Part shown: piece after piece, positions 23,860 to 36,673 of the stretch | How positions within the stretch are numbered: position 1 is the first letter of the stretch | Layout: each line of letters starts with the position of its first letter | NCBI RefSeq assembly: GCF_003369915.1 | Contig: NC_046674.1 | Location: forward strand, 21,951,657 to 22,015,656 | Reading direction: 5' to 3' | Length of the DNA stretch: 64,000 nt | DNA from: Drosophila miranda | Lineage: Eukaryota > Arthropoda > Insecta > Diptera > Drosophilidae | Notes under the pieces: model-generated | What the model was told of the DNA's origin: nothing | Database searches by the model: none | What the model saw: the letters and a program-made list of their open reading frames with translations, nothing else | Translations under genes and position numbers: made by a program

Positions 23860-26800
23860 ATGCCACCCAAGCGCGATCCCATTAGCGTCCGCACGACGCG
23901 CCTAAATAATTTAATACTTGGCAAAGGAGTTGGCGTCACCCAGAAGCCAGCAGGCTCTAGCGGCGGTTCCCGAAGAAGTATTTTGCCTGTGAGCACCACA
24001 AGTGCAGCTGTTGCCGAGGCGGTATCCCGCGAAGGCTTGCTCGACGCATTCTGCTTGCTATACAATGAATGCGACAAGGATGCCCTGAAGAAGCGCGACC
24101 GCAACATTTCCGAGTTTGTGAATAAGTGTACGTATGCTACTGCATGAGTCGCTATGCTGGCCGTTCCACTATATATATATTACTATTCCACATTTAGTCC
24201 GCCCCATTGTCGAAAAGACTCGCAAACTGCGCGTCAATGCGGATGACTTCACCATCAAGGCGCTTATTGGCCAGGGATATTTCGGGAATGTGCATCTTGT
24301 GGTGGAGCGTCAGACGTCCGACATCTACGCCATGAAGAAGATTAAAAAGTCTGTTGTGACCACTTCCCATGTGAAGGACGAGCGCGACATTATGTCGGCG
24401 CGCAACTCTGAGTGGCTGATAAATTTGCAGTACGCTTTCCAGGTGAGTTTTGCTTGGTTTTTACGTGAAACTATTACTTGATCGAGTTGGAAAAATTCAC
24501 AGGACAACGATAATTTGTATCTGATCATGGAATATATGCCTGGCGGAGATTTACTCAGCCTGATGTCTCGCCACGGACCCTTTGACGAGGACCTTGCGCG
24601 CTTCTATCTCGCTGAACTGACTCTGGCCCTGCACACACTCCACGAAATGGGATATGTGCATCGCGATATTAAGCCGGAAAATATACTGATTGATCGCTTT
24701 GGGCACATTAAGCTGGCTGATTTCGGCAATGCGGCTGCCCTAGACCGAGACGGGCATGTGCTCAGCCTTTCGCCCGTGGGTACGCCGGATTACATAGCTC
24801 CGGAGCTGCTGCAGACCATCTCCACTTACAAACTAACAAAGTCGATGCATGATGTGAGTGCGGCTGTATGTTCGCAGACCTGAAGAGTGCTCTTCAGTGT
24901 TCAGTGTTTGGCCAAAGATATTCATACTGGAACATTCTATTCCATTCCCCCCTTAGGTCAGCTGCGATTACTGGTCCATGGGCATCATTGGCTATGAGTT
25001 GCTTTGCGAAACGACGCCGTTCCACGAGGACAATGTGCACGAGACCTACTCAAAGATACTCTCCCACTGCGAGGAGAGCCACCTGAAGGAGCTGATCAAC
25101 TTTCCCAGCGAGCTAAAGGTCTCGAAGAACTACAGGGATCTGATCGAGTCGTTGGTCACGAACCCATCGAAGCGTCTGTCCTACGATCGCATCAAAACAC
25201 ATGCCTTCTTTGACGATATTCAATGGAATTGTATGCGCTCTCAGGTGCCGCCCATTATCCCAACCATCAAGTCGGACGATGATACATCCAATTTTGAGGA
25301 TGTCACGCGACTCAAGTCCCGCAGGGATCCGCTGGGCAAAAAGTCCCTCACTACGAACATGAAGTCGCATGATTTTAGTGGCAAGGATCTGCCGTTTTTG
25401 GGCTACAGCTTTGTGCATATGGACAAGACGCCAAATTGCGATTCCGTCGACGAGGCGCGTGCCAACAAATTGCAGGAAAAGCTCAAGGACCTGCAGCAAA
25501 GGCTCAAGTCGCGAGAGACTGAGATCTCAATGCTGAAGCAGGATCTCTTGCGGGCCCAGCAGTCGCTCAAGAAAACGGACAACAAGTCGGAGGTGGTGCT
25601 GGACGCCAAAATGGAAATCAAGAAGCTACAGCAAATAATCAAGGACAAGACAATGGAGTTGGCCAATTGCAAGACACAAATCAAGACCCTCCAGAGCTCG
25701 GCCAAAGTGGATGAGGAAATGTGGTCCAAAAAGGAGTCCACAATCACGGACCTGCTGCGGCTGAATCGGCAAAAGTACGAAGAGGCAAAGATATCCTCGG
25801 AGCAGCGCTACGAAAAGCAACTGGCCGAGAAAAAGCAGGAGTTGGCCTCCACACTGCAGAAAATGGATGCCCGTGAGCTCGAGTTTGTTGCCAAGAGCGA
25901 CGAATGCAAGCATCTGACCGCCAAGCTGCAGAACTACAAGGATATGCTTAAGCAGCTGAAGGAGCAGACCATCAAGGCCGATGCCGGGCACGAGCAGCAA
26001 AAGAGCCAGATGGCCGAGTCCTACGAGCAGAAGCTGTTGGATCTGCGCAACAAGATACGCGAGTCGCAGGACTCGCACCGCCGCTTGACATTGGAGATGC
26101 AGGGAATTCGCACGGAGCTGGACGAATCGATTAGCTCTGGAAAATTGACCCAAGAGGCCAAGCACGCCACAGAGCGCAACATCGAGGACTTATTGAGACG
26201 TCTCAACCACGAGATAGCCTCGAATAATGAGCTGCATGCGACGAAGGCAAAACTCGAGTCGCAGCTGAGGCAGAAGGAGAACGAAACTCATGAAGCGAAG
26301 GCCGAGTGCCAGCGCTTGGAGCGCGAACTACAGGTCGCCGAATGCCGCTGCCACATGGCCGAATCCTCTCTGGCCTCTAATGCTTCCCCTTACAACACAG
26401 CGCCTGGGTCTTTAACCGAACTGAATGCCATTGAAGACCAGCTGGTGGCCGCCAAAGAGGGCGAAAGCCAGCAGAAGGTCCGTGCCGATCAACTCCAAAC
26501 TCTTGTCACCAAACTGGAGCAGATGCTGGAGCGCTTCAGCGAGCAAAACCAAAGCCTTTGTCACTATGAAAAACTTGAAGACAAGCTGGCGGCCGTACGA
26601 GAGCTAATGATTGTTGAACGTCAGGCAGCGCGAGCGGCTAACCTCTCACTGTGGAAAGTGGAAAAGCAGCTTGAGGAAGCCGTGGCGGAGAAGAAACTAT
26701 TGGCGCGCCGCATGGAGCTGACAGAGGATCGCATTAAGAAGGCCCAGAGTGGCCAAGAGGAGTCGCAGCGCATGCTCAAATCCTCACAGGAAGAGACGCG

Positions 26801-29724
26801 CCAGCGAGAGTCACGCATCGAGGAGTTGAAGCAGGAACTGGCTGCTGCCAAGCGGGATGTCATGAAGGAACATCGCCTGTGGGAGAAGGCCGAGCAGGAG
26901 CGCATGAAGTGCAAGTCGGAAATAATCGAGCACCTGGCCAACGTGCACAAACTCGAGCAGCAGGAGACTGGCCTGCGGCAGAAGCTACAGCAAATGCAGC
27001 TGCGCTTCGACGGCGTCATGTTGGAGCAGAAGAGCATGCAGCGTCAGCTGCAAGAGGAGCGTGAAAACAGCACTGCCGCGACTGAATCGAGCCACAGCCT
27101 GCAGCGAGAGCTGAAGGCGATGACGGAGAACTTCCAGAGGCTGAAGCATGCCTGCAGCGTGACGGATAACCAGTTGACCGAGGTAGAGACCATGCTGAAG
27201 ACCGAGCAGGATCGCAACAAGTCGCAGCAGACCCAGCTGGACGCTTGCCACGTGCAACTGCGAGAGCGAAACGACCAGCTAACGAAGCTGCGCCAAGAGC
27301 TGCCGGGAATAGAGGCCGGCAAGCGGCTGGCCGAGCAGCGAGCCCAAGTGCTCTCCTCGGAGTTGAAGGAACTGAAGCAGAATCTAATGGAGCAGCACAA
27401 GAAGATGGTCGCCCAACAGGGCCAACTGGTCGAGCAGACAAACGTTCTGTTCGCCACACAAGAGCGGGTGGACGTTTTGGATGGCCAGAACTCGAACTAC
27501 CTGGCACAGAGCGCCGACTGCGAGCGCGAATTGCTCAACTTGAAGGAGGAAAACGCACGCATCCTCAGCGAGCTCTTCCACAAGAAAGAGGAGGTGCGCA
27601 ACCTACAGGCCGAGATAGCCGAGCTGCAGACCGCTCAGGCGGAGCTGCATACGGAGATCGATGAGCTGAACGACACGATGGCCGAAAAGAAACAGTTTTA
27701 TAGGGACCGTGACATCAAGACACAGGTCACGCTGGAACAGCAGAAGAAGTTGATCGATTACTTGCAGGTGGGTCCCCAGAAAGATCTCCCTGGAAAGATC
27801 CTTCCCTAACTTAATCTCTGAATTGAATTGCAGCTCAAAGTAGAAGACCTGTCCACCAAGAAGAAGAAAACCCTGGCGGACAAGCTGTTTGGCACGAGTC
27901 ATGGCAACAAGGAGAACATCTCCTCCAATGATGTGGAATCTTCCATTCTCTATCGCACCCTGCGCGAAGAACTACGCCGCGAACAAAAGAACTCGGCCAT
28001 GTTGAAGGAGCAACTTGAGAAGCTCAATGGTGGGTCCTATATCCTTTCTTAAGTCTTTATTCTTATAATCATTACTTTTTGATGATGTTGTAGGAACTGC
28101 CACGCTTCGCTCGCCACTCAAGTCGTCGGGAGATCAGCTCAAGCAGAGGCCTGTCAGCATCGCCGTCACTCCACGCTCCCCCCGCAAGCAGGTGTCGTCC
28201 CTGAAACGTACCAAAAGCCAGATAGAGATCACCACCACAGCAGAGAAGGATTCGCACCAAAAACAGACTGTGGGTCAGCAGCAGCAGCAGTCCCGCTGGC
28301 ACCGCTTCGAGCAGGCACTACAGGAATCAAAGACAGGTGCTCCGGACTGTGTGGCGTGCAAGCAGAGCATTATCGCCGGCTCGGCTTACTGGCGCTGCAA
28401 GGAGTGCAAGGACGCGGCCCATCGCAAGTGCCGCACGAACGTACAAGGCGAATGCGGAGCCCCGAAGCCTAGTGCCCCGTCAGGGGCTGACGCAATCAGT
28501 GTTGCCCCATCTGTGGGCAGCAGCAGCCTCGAGAGCGTGGATAGCACTAGTTCAGACAACGTCGGCAGCGGGGAGTACATTGGCAAGCTAGTGTACAGCT
28601 CGGATGCCCAAGGGGATCAAGAGCACGGGAAAAATCTGGAAGTAAACTGCGCCTTTGAGGTGGCGGAGCAGCAACTACTGCTGCTGGGCTGCAGCACCGG
28701 TCTGTATGCCTACCATGTGGACACGCAGCGACTGCTCCACATTGCTGGCATCGAGTCCGTGAGCTGCATGTCGATCTGCAAACGCCTGGCCAAGGCCATC
28801 ATAGTGGGAACGGTCGCGGAGAAGCTGATTCAGTGCGACTATCGACAACTGAAGTCGCGCTGCCAGAGTTCCAGTGCGTGTCACAGACCCGTGCTCGAGA
28901 CCTCGGCCATAGAGCTGCCGCTTGCCAACCGAAAGGCCGATGAGAAGTGGAAGCTAGTTTTGATTTCCAACGAGGCGGAGAATGCCCTGGACTCTGTGGC
29001 CATAGCGGCCACATCCACTCGCATTGTCATCTTGAAGTACGAACATAATTTGCACAAATTCAACCCCGTGCGTGCTCTCGACACGAACACTGCGGTCACC
29101 TCGATCTTCTTTACGCGCCACTCTGCCATTGTCAGCTCGGACATGTTCTACGAGATCGATCTGGACAATTATTCGGCCGATGTGTTTGTCGACCTGGCGA
29201 ATAAGTCAATGCAGAACACCGCCAATTGGCAGCCCCTCATGGCTGTGCGCATTTCACGGCAGGAATACCTCCTGTGTTTCGCCGAGTACGGCGTGTTCGT
29301 GGATGAGTTCGGCTGTCGCTCGCGCCCCTACGACTTGAGCTGGGTCTACGCCCCGACGGGATTTGTGTACCGCGAACCCTTTCTCTTCATATCCCACAAC
29401 CAGTGCGTGCAGATTGTACGCCTCCATCGATCCTTCAGCAAGGAACTTGCCGACACCGACATCAACTCTGAGCTCACCGAATCATCGGACCTGCAGCGCG
29501 TCTACTTGCCCCACTACATGTCTACGTTGCTGGCAAACAGTGGCGACATCAACCTGTACACACTGGCTCTTGACGCTAAGTCGTCTACTACTGGCTCACA
29601 AAGGATCTACCACTTGGATACACTGCAGGCGTTCAAACACAAGTTGAATGTGTCCATGGAGACAATTTCGTCGGTGGCCACATCCGTGACACTGGGATCG
29701 GCAATGACAATGGATAGTATATAA
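23860..29724 (+). CDS. sti: Sticky, citron kinase
   Basis: Exons are 23860-24127, 24198-24442, 24503-24853, 24957-27767, 27834-28029 and 28094-29724, giving 1833 aa, near the known fly length. Sticky organises the midbody and contractile ring in cytokinesis. The AGC-type kinase domain (about 105-395) has a Gly loop (GQGYFGNV), [15 protein letters not shown] and [10 protein letters not shown] very long coiled coil (about 470-1230) lies in the 2.8-kb exon. A Cys/His-rich C1 domain follows at about 1359-1410 ([22 protein letters not shown]). The C-terminal citron-homology (CNH) domain runs from about 1465 to 1790. The PH domain known between C1 and CNH in mammals is not obvious. The exon 1 donor GTACGT gives the phase that yields [19 protein letters not shown] lies at 29946-29951. 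Confidence 0.95.
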
Positions 29725-30453
29725 ATACGCTTACGGATAACTCCAAATTATTTATATAAACCGAGAGAAGAGGGCCTCACACACAGAAATATACTTACAT
29801 ACATACTTTTAAGTACCATTTATGATCGGTCCACGCCTGTCCATGATTTGATGGCAACTTTGCAGAAAGGACGACTTGCCCGTAATTTAATTTAAAATAT
29901 TTGTTTATTTAAATATTTGTAACAACTTTGTGCGGATAATACACAAATAAAAGCATTCTCGACTAATAGGTGATAGGAAAGTTTCGCCCGGGCAGCTGTC
30001 AACCAAGCGACAGCTGAAAAATAGAATGCCTTAGAATGCAAAGACAAAATAGATGCCGTGTGCCTGATGAGACTTTTCGCTGATAAGTTTTGTCTTTGGT
30101 TGTTTTGATTGGTGGACTGCTCTCAAATTCAAAAAGTGCGCCCAACGCCTTTTTAAATAACCGTAAAGGCGGGAAGCTTCCGCGACTGACTGAGATTGAA
30201 CAGAGCTTATCTATCAGCCAGCTTTTTCTGGCAGCTTTCAATGTCCCGCATAGTCAAAGCCCCAGAGCGTGGGCTCAGGTGGTGGTGGGGGCTCTGTCTC
30301 CGTCTCTGTCTGTGTCTCTGCGTCTCTGGCATTCATGTTATTGTGTGGGTCCGTCCGCTCTCTGGATACGAAACTGCAGCATTACTGTAAATTGTGATAA
30401 TTGATTTCAATTTATTCCATGCCGTCGGCACCGTGTGTGCGCCGTAGTCGACG
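29725..30453. other. sticky 3'UTR and promoter side of the ZAD gene
   Basis: The poly(A) signal of sticky is at 29946-29951. A CT-rich run (CTCTGTCTCCGTCTCTGTCT) lies near 30291. No further gene was seen; open frames here have no recognisable content. Confidence 0.5.
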
Positions 30454-32446
30454 ATGTTTGAATCAAAAGAAAAACTTCGCGCGCGTCGTGCAGTTGCGGA
30501 CTCCACTACCGCCGCAGGAACTAGAACGGATTCGAGCAAGATGCAGCTATGCCGGGCCTGCCTGGTGCTACTTCGACCCGAGGATGTGTCCTACGACCTA
30601 TGCAGCGAGAAGGGCTTGGCCACCAAATACTTCTCCTGCACCGGAGGCGACCCAGACATAGACCTTCAGATGAAGGAAGAGGAACAACTGGTACCGCAGC
30701 AGCTGGTGCTGAAAAGTATCTGTGAATGTTGCTACCAGTTGGTGCAGAAATTCCACGACTTTCAACGCATGTGCGAAGAGTCCTCCAGGAACTTTGAGAA
30801 GCTTCTGGCGGTGGTAAACTCTCAGGATTCCGTCCATAATTCCATCGAGGAGCACGCTGTAACCAACACCGGTTCGGTTCTGCCAGAATATGAGACCCTT
30901 TCGGAAGGCATTCCGTGCAATGACGAGGTCTTTGGGGGTCCGGAAACGCTGACAGCCACAGAATCAATCGAAGATATTGTGAGTTTTGTATACATCAAAG
31001 GCTATACATATTCAGACATGCATATATGTATGTGCATGTATGGTGTTCGATATTAAGGGGTTTGTGTGCTCCAATCTAATCACAATCACTGCTTAGTAGA
31101 TTGGTTGCTTGGTGCCAGGGAAGGCATTCGTAAACCACACCATCCAAACGCTGGCGTGTGAGGGACTATATTTTTGATTGTAGGTGAAAGCGAATCAGCT
31201 ATGAGATAACTTACTATCAAAAAGAGGGCAGGTTATTCACTTAGGCTTCACAAAAATAGGTACACACATCGAGCACCCTGCTTTTGGAGTCTATAAGATC
31301 TGGATTTGGAAAGACTTCTTCAGCAGAAACTGCAATATCAAGCACAGGCAGCTTTACCTCTTGTTGTATCCCGAGTTCAATGTGCTCCCACAAGTTAAGG
31401 TACTCAAGAGCGTGATATTAAATAGATAGTTGTAATTATTGCCAAACCAACCTTTGGGCTTATCATTTACATAAGGAAATGGCATTGAACAGCTTGTACA
31501 TAGGTTTTAAGATGAGTAAATCTCCCTCCCAGTCTCTTTATCGATCCACCAAAAATGATAAGATTAGGCAAGATTGCTGATAACACACCGTTAGGGGGGT
31601 CAGTGCGTGAAAATTGTTAATTAAGTCCGATATGGGGGCACGCACACAATAGTGGTACAATCATCAGACATGTCATGGTCATTGGAAAGAACTTAGATTT
31701 CAATGAATCGGATAAATGAACTCATACATACAATATCTCTTTAATTTCAGGAGGAAGTGTATATTATTGAGGATGAAGCTGCAAAGAAAACACTGGGAAA
31801 GGAGAAGATTCCCATATCGTCACGACAAAATGTGCCCGGGCAACGCAAGCAGGGACTGAGATACACGCTCAACTGCAGTAAATGCAATCGGGGATTCTAC
31901 AAAATCTCATCGCTCGAGGCCCACATGAAGAAGCACGACGGGATAAGTCCTCACACGTGCGTACACTGCGGCAAGAGCTTCGCACGAGCAAATCTCCTAG
32001 AATCACACCTCCGCGAGAAGCACTCCGCTCAGAGTATAACCTATCCGTGTCCCATGTGCGATAAGGTATACAGTGCTTCGCGCAGTCTGAACTACCACTT
32101 CAAGAGGGAGCACAAAAGTGTACAGAAGCAGGCGACAGCCTCAATGCACATGTGCGACAGGTGTGGGAAATCGTATGCGCGAAAGGCGCACCTTGCACGC
32201 CACGAATGGGTGCACAGGAGCATGGATGAGCGCCGTCATGTATGCCAGTTCTGTGGCCAACGCTTCTACACGAAGCAAAACATGGTGGATCACCTGCAGC
32301 GACGGCATACCAGCAGCAAGAGTCTATTGCGGTGCAATAAATGCGGCCGCATCTTCCGTACTCGAGCGGCCCTGGCGGTACACCAAAAAAAGCATACGAC
32401 TACCAGCACAGCGCAAACAGGATCAATCCTCAGCTCGGATCGCTAA
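30454..32446 (+). CDS. ZAD C2H2 zinc-finger protein
   Basis: Exons are 30454-30978 and 31751-32446, giving 406 aa if the first ATG is used. A second ATG at 30541 directly precedes CRACL and has a better insect start context (CAAG before ATG), so a 377-aa form is equally possible. The zinc-finger-associated domain (CRAC ... CECC, about 33-115) mediates dimerisation in insect transcription factors. Six C2H2 fingers follow in exon 2, from CSKCNRGF to CNKCGRIF, each ending in a H..H or H...H pair. It is presumably a nuclear DNA-binding protein; its target is unknown. It is probably the orthologue of D. melanogaster CG10654, from memory. The 772-bp intron holds nothing I recognise. Confidence 0.9.
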
Positions 32447-33172
32447 GGAATAAGTAGTTAGTATTTTGTTGTTTTATTTATGGTGGTTCTCAATATCTTT
32501 CAAGCCAACTCAACTAGTAGTTACAATGTTTCGAATTACTATAAATTTATTATTACATTTAGGTAGATGGGATATAAAGGCCTGCTGCATAGAATATTAG
32601 TGAGAAATACTTGCTCGATGAGTGAGTAGGTGTTTTCGGGAGAGTCGTTCTTTAAAATTAGCTAACATTCACTTCATGGCCGGCGCAGCAATGTCGCATA
32701 GACCAAATCGAATACAATATGTAAGTCGGGTGGCATCGATTGATCTGCTATGATGCTGGCATATCTCAAAATCATGTATAAAAACAATTAACTAAAATTT
32801 ATGCTTAAGCTTAAACGGACAGATTTAAAATACGTGATTACCATTACATTCATAATTCAGTAATTTGTTTCAAAAAAAAGTATAATAAAGATTATCCGAT
32901 TATCTGTTTTGTTCTGTCTGTCTCTTACAATGACAATGCACATTTGCCAAAAATCATCATAAACTATGTGGAGGTGGTGTGGTGCGTGGCGGTTTGGTGA
33001 TGTGGGGGTGGGGTGGGGTTGGGATTTTCGTTTGGTCAGAGTGGGAGATGAATGGAGGAGTCGCTTGCACTATATGTAAATAAATACGCCGCAATATGAG
33101 CATAGGATGAGAGGTAGCGAGCCCAGTGCTGGACCGCTACGTGGCGCCACAACCATTGTGACGGATATCTGT
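32447..33172. other. Convergent 3' regions, no gene seen
   Basis: This holds 3'UTR sequence of the ZAD gene and, on the minus strand, of vihar. It is AT-rich at the left and has a G-rich plus-strand stretch (GTGGGGGTGGGGTGGGG) near 33001. No coding frame is supported. Confidence 0.45.
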
Positions 33173-33777
<605 letters not shown>

Positions 33778-34107
33778 CACGTTGCAATGTGTATTTAATA
33801 ATTTGCTCTACAGATTATACTTCAAAATCAATTTAATAACAGGCCCAGTACACGCTTTTTTTTCAATTTCAGTTTATATTTTTCCCTTTTTTTCACTTTT
33901 ATATGTGTGCGATAGATGACTTTAAAACAGTACAGTAGATGACAGTGTTGGTTTGGGCGTGCACAGGGTTGTATTATCAGTCAATCGGACGAGTGACAGC
34001 TGTGACAACACATACTACTCGTTGCTTACATACGTATTATATGTAAATATGTAGATGCAATGTGTATTATTTACATATAATCAAATCAGCAAAATTAGCT
34101 GCTGGCA
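33778..34107. promoter_or_regulatory. Divergent vih/EIPR1 promoter region
   Basis: This 330-bp spacer lies between two divergent start codons. GACAGCTGTGAC at about 34003-34014 contains the palindromic ACAGCTGT, which fits Ohler motif 5 (E-box). No TATA box or DRE was seen. Confidence 0.5.
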
Positions 34108-35317
34108 ATGGATGAAAACAGCCTGATCTACGGGCTGGAGTTGCAGGCTCGTGCCCTCACGCCCCAGTACGGCGAAAGCAATGAGGTTTGCTTTTTTATT
34201 GCCACAAACTCCTTGAAGCCCACCAATCAGTTGCATTTGATCTCCTACGACGAGGAGCAGGGTTCCATACAGGCCAAGGTAACCAAATACATATTTAAAT
34301 CGCATTTAACCAATCCAAACAATGTTTACTCAACAGGTGTTTGAGCATGCACTCGGCGAGGTTTGGAAGCTAAACAGTTGCCCACATGACTCCCGCCTGC
34401 TGGCATCTGTCTATAATGTCCAAAAGGGGTCACAGGTGCAGGCTCATGCAGCACTTTTAACGCTACCGGAGGATTTGAGCCTGCCAGACGGCCAGGAACT
34501 GAAATCGGAATACCTTCCTTGGGGGCAAGTGGAAGTTTTAGCCACCGAAGCCTTTGGCGAACGCGTCAAAACCATCGAATTTCATCCCAGCCAGGAGCAG
34601 ACATTGGCCTGCGTGGTGGACAACAAAGTGGCGGTTATGCAGCGCGCAGAAGCCTCGACCCGCGTGGTAGCCGATGTGCCAGTGACCAGCACAGGAAGTG
34701 CCAAGCACACGGTGCCCTTTACCACCGGCAAATGGTCGCATCATCACCAGGGCCACCAGTTCCTCGCCTTGCATGACTGTAGCCTAAGTGCATACGATGT
34801 GCGCGACACACAGCATTGCGCGTGGAGCATAAGCGATGCCCACAGTCAGATGGTGCGCGACTTGGACTGCAATCCGAGCAAGCAGTGCCATCTAGTGACC
34901 GGCGGGGACGATGGCTACCTCAGGATATGGGACTGCCGTATGCCCAAGGCGCCAGTTTTTGAGCGAAGCGATCACTCCCACTGGGTGTGGTCGGTACGCT
35001 TTAATACATTCCACGACCAACTGGTCCTATCCAGTTCCAGTGATTGCAAGGTCCTCCTGACGTGCGCGGGCTCTGTTAGCTCAGAGACACACGCCCAGGC
35101 TGGCCTAGATGAGGCGCACTTTGGCGGCAGGGAAACTGAGGAGCGGCACAAAGTGCTGTCGGATGGTCTACTTCAGACCTTTGACCAACACGAGGACTCC
35201 GTGTACTGCGCCGAATGGAGCAACGTAGACCCATGGATTTTTGCATCTTTGAGCTACGATGGTCGGGTAATAATCTCAAAGGTACCAAAGCAGTATAAGT
35301 ATCAGATTATATTTTAA
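34108..35317 (+). CDS. EIPR1: EIPR1/TSSC1-type WD40 protein
   Basis: Exons are 34108-34278 and 34337-35317, giving 383 aa. EIPR1 is a WD40 propeller that interacts with the EARP and GARP tethering complexes in endosomal recycling and dense-core vesicle maturation. Seen are the N-terminal MDENSLIYGLELQARALTPQ segment and WD-like repeats such as HLVTGGDDGYLRIWDCR, DHSHWVWSVRFN and HEDSVYCAEWSNVDPWIFASLSYDGRV. The length fits the family. Its AATAAA signal is at 35381-35386, just 4 bases before the stop codon of the convergent gene, so the two transcripts should overlap. Confidence 0.92.
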
Positions 35318-35342
35318 GTTATGATTTGTATTATCTAAATCG

Positions 35343-35386
35343 AATGCCCCCTCGGGCATTTAAAGTAATTTAAGCGTAAAAATAAA
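35343..35386. terminator. Stem-loop and poly(A) signal between EIPR1 and the KXD1-like gene
   Basis: AATGCCC (35343-35349) pairs with GGGCATT (35354-35360) across a CCTC loop, making a 7-bp hairpin. The EIPR1 poly(A) signal AATAAA follows at 35381-35386. Because the hairpin is an inverted repeat, it would form in RNA from either strand. Confidence 0.5.
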
Positions 35387-35390
35387 GTGT

Positions 35391-36102
35391 TTAGCCTGTG
35401 TCCTCTGATGTACAATCGGAAGAATCATTCGGATTCGCAGTCTCCACGGAACAGACCCGCTTAATGAGTTCGTTTTCAATCTCTACGGTCCCGTTGTCTA
35501 CAGCCTCCTCCATCTGAACATACTCAATAGTCGCTTCGCTTTTCTTGGGCCCCGGGGCACTGGTGGATGTCGAGGCCTTCACAGTCGGCGCCACCGTGTC
35601 CACAGGATTCTTGGCGCACGAGTCGGTATCGTCTTCAGCCTCCTCAGCAAGACTGCTCCGTTGTGGCTGGACGTCTGCGTATATGGCGGGATACTGCTGC
35701 TGCAGCTTCTGTTTAATAACTCTGATCTTCCGAAATATATGGTCCAGATCCTTTTTCATTTCGTTGAGACACTTTACGTGACGCTTGAAATCGTCATTGG
35801 CGTTTTTCAAACGGCTCTGGGACAGGGCATTGCAATTGAGCAGCATCTCATTGGTTTTCTCGAAACGCTGTAGCCTGAAAGGGGGATGTTCAAGATAATA
35901 CAGTCTCTTAATAATCAATATTGTACAATACTTACATTTGCTTCTGCGCTCGTATCATCGTCTCCACATCCCCCTGATTAACCATTCCAGCCAAGTTCTG
36001 AATGAAGGCCTCGGCAGCGGAGTTGCCAAAGCCCGTGTAGGACTCCAGATCCGGTGTTGCATCTTCTGATTGGTTTGGATCCTGGATATAAATGTGACTC
36101 AT
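35391..36102 (-). CDS. KXD1-like protein (BORC/BLOC-related)
   Basis: Exons in coding order are 35936-36102 and 35391-35874, giving 216 aa. The first half contains the conserved KxDL block: helical SAAEAFIQNLAGMVNQGDVETMIRAQKQMLQRFEKTNEMLLNCN, followed by the coiled coil NDDFKRHVKCLNEMKKDLDHIFRKIR. KXD1 is a subunit of the BORC complex, which links lysosomes to Arl8 and kinesin. The second half is acidic, Ser/Thr-rich and probably disordered, and is longer than in vertebrate KXD1. The stop is 73 bp from the convergent EIPR1 stop. It is probably the orthologue of D. melanogaster CG10681, from memory. Confidence 0.85.
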
Positions 36103-36673
36103 GTTTCCTACTTGTTGGTTTACATTAATAAATTCGATTTTATTTACTCCTAAAGTAGTAATCACCTTTGTGCTGTTACGATTCTTTGGATTTTTTCACC
36201 TGCAGCTGTGTAGACTGTGGCAATATTGATAGCTTCAATTCCGATTATCTGCTGGGTGAAGTATTCTGTAGTTTGTCCATTACATCAATATAGATTTGAT
36301 CAGCTTCAAATTGTTAATAATTCTTTGTTTATTTCATATGTATTTATGTAAAACATACATAAAACGTACATATGATGTATTTTTCAGTGCTGTAATATGC
36401 AACAGAAATAACATTATTTTGTTGGATATTAAAACATTTTTATTAGCTGAAGCGTATAAACATGACATAATGTAACAAAAAATGGCCTAAAATAATATAT
36501 AAATAAGCGCATCGTCCACTTTTAATATGATTTCAATATAAAAACCTTTATTCAAAACTTTTATTGGATGAGAAATAGTATGGTATTTTAGCGCCGGCAG
36601 TTTGCTGCCACATTTATTTTTTCGACCGCGATATTTTTTTGGAATTTTTTTTATTTTTATTTTAAAAATTAAA
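36103..36673. other. Spacer between the KXD1-like gene and the AKR locus
   Basis: AT-rich 570-bp spacer between divergent start codons. No TATA box, DRE or motif 1 was clear and no coding frame is supported. Confidence 0.4.

Noticed and set aside
26621-27507. Long minus-strand frames opposite the sticky coiled coil
   Set aside because: They are antisense of a strongly codon-biased exon. The plus-strand coiled coil with correct kinase and C1/CNH context is the real gene.
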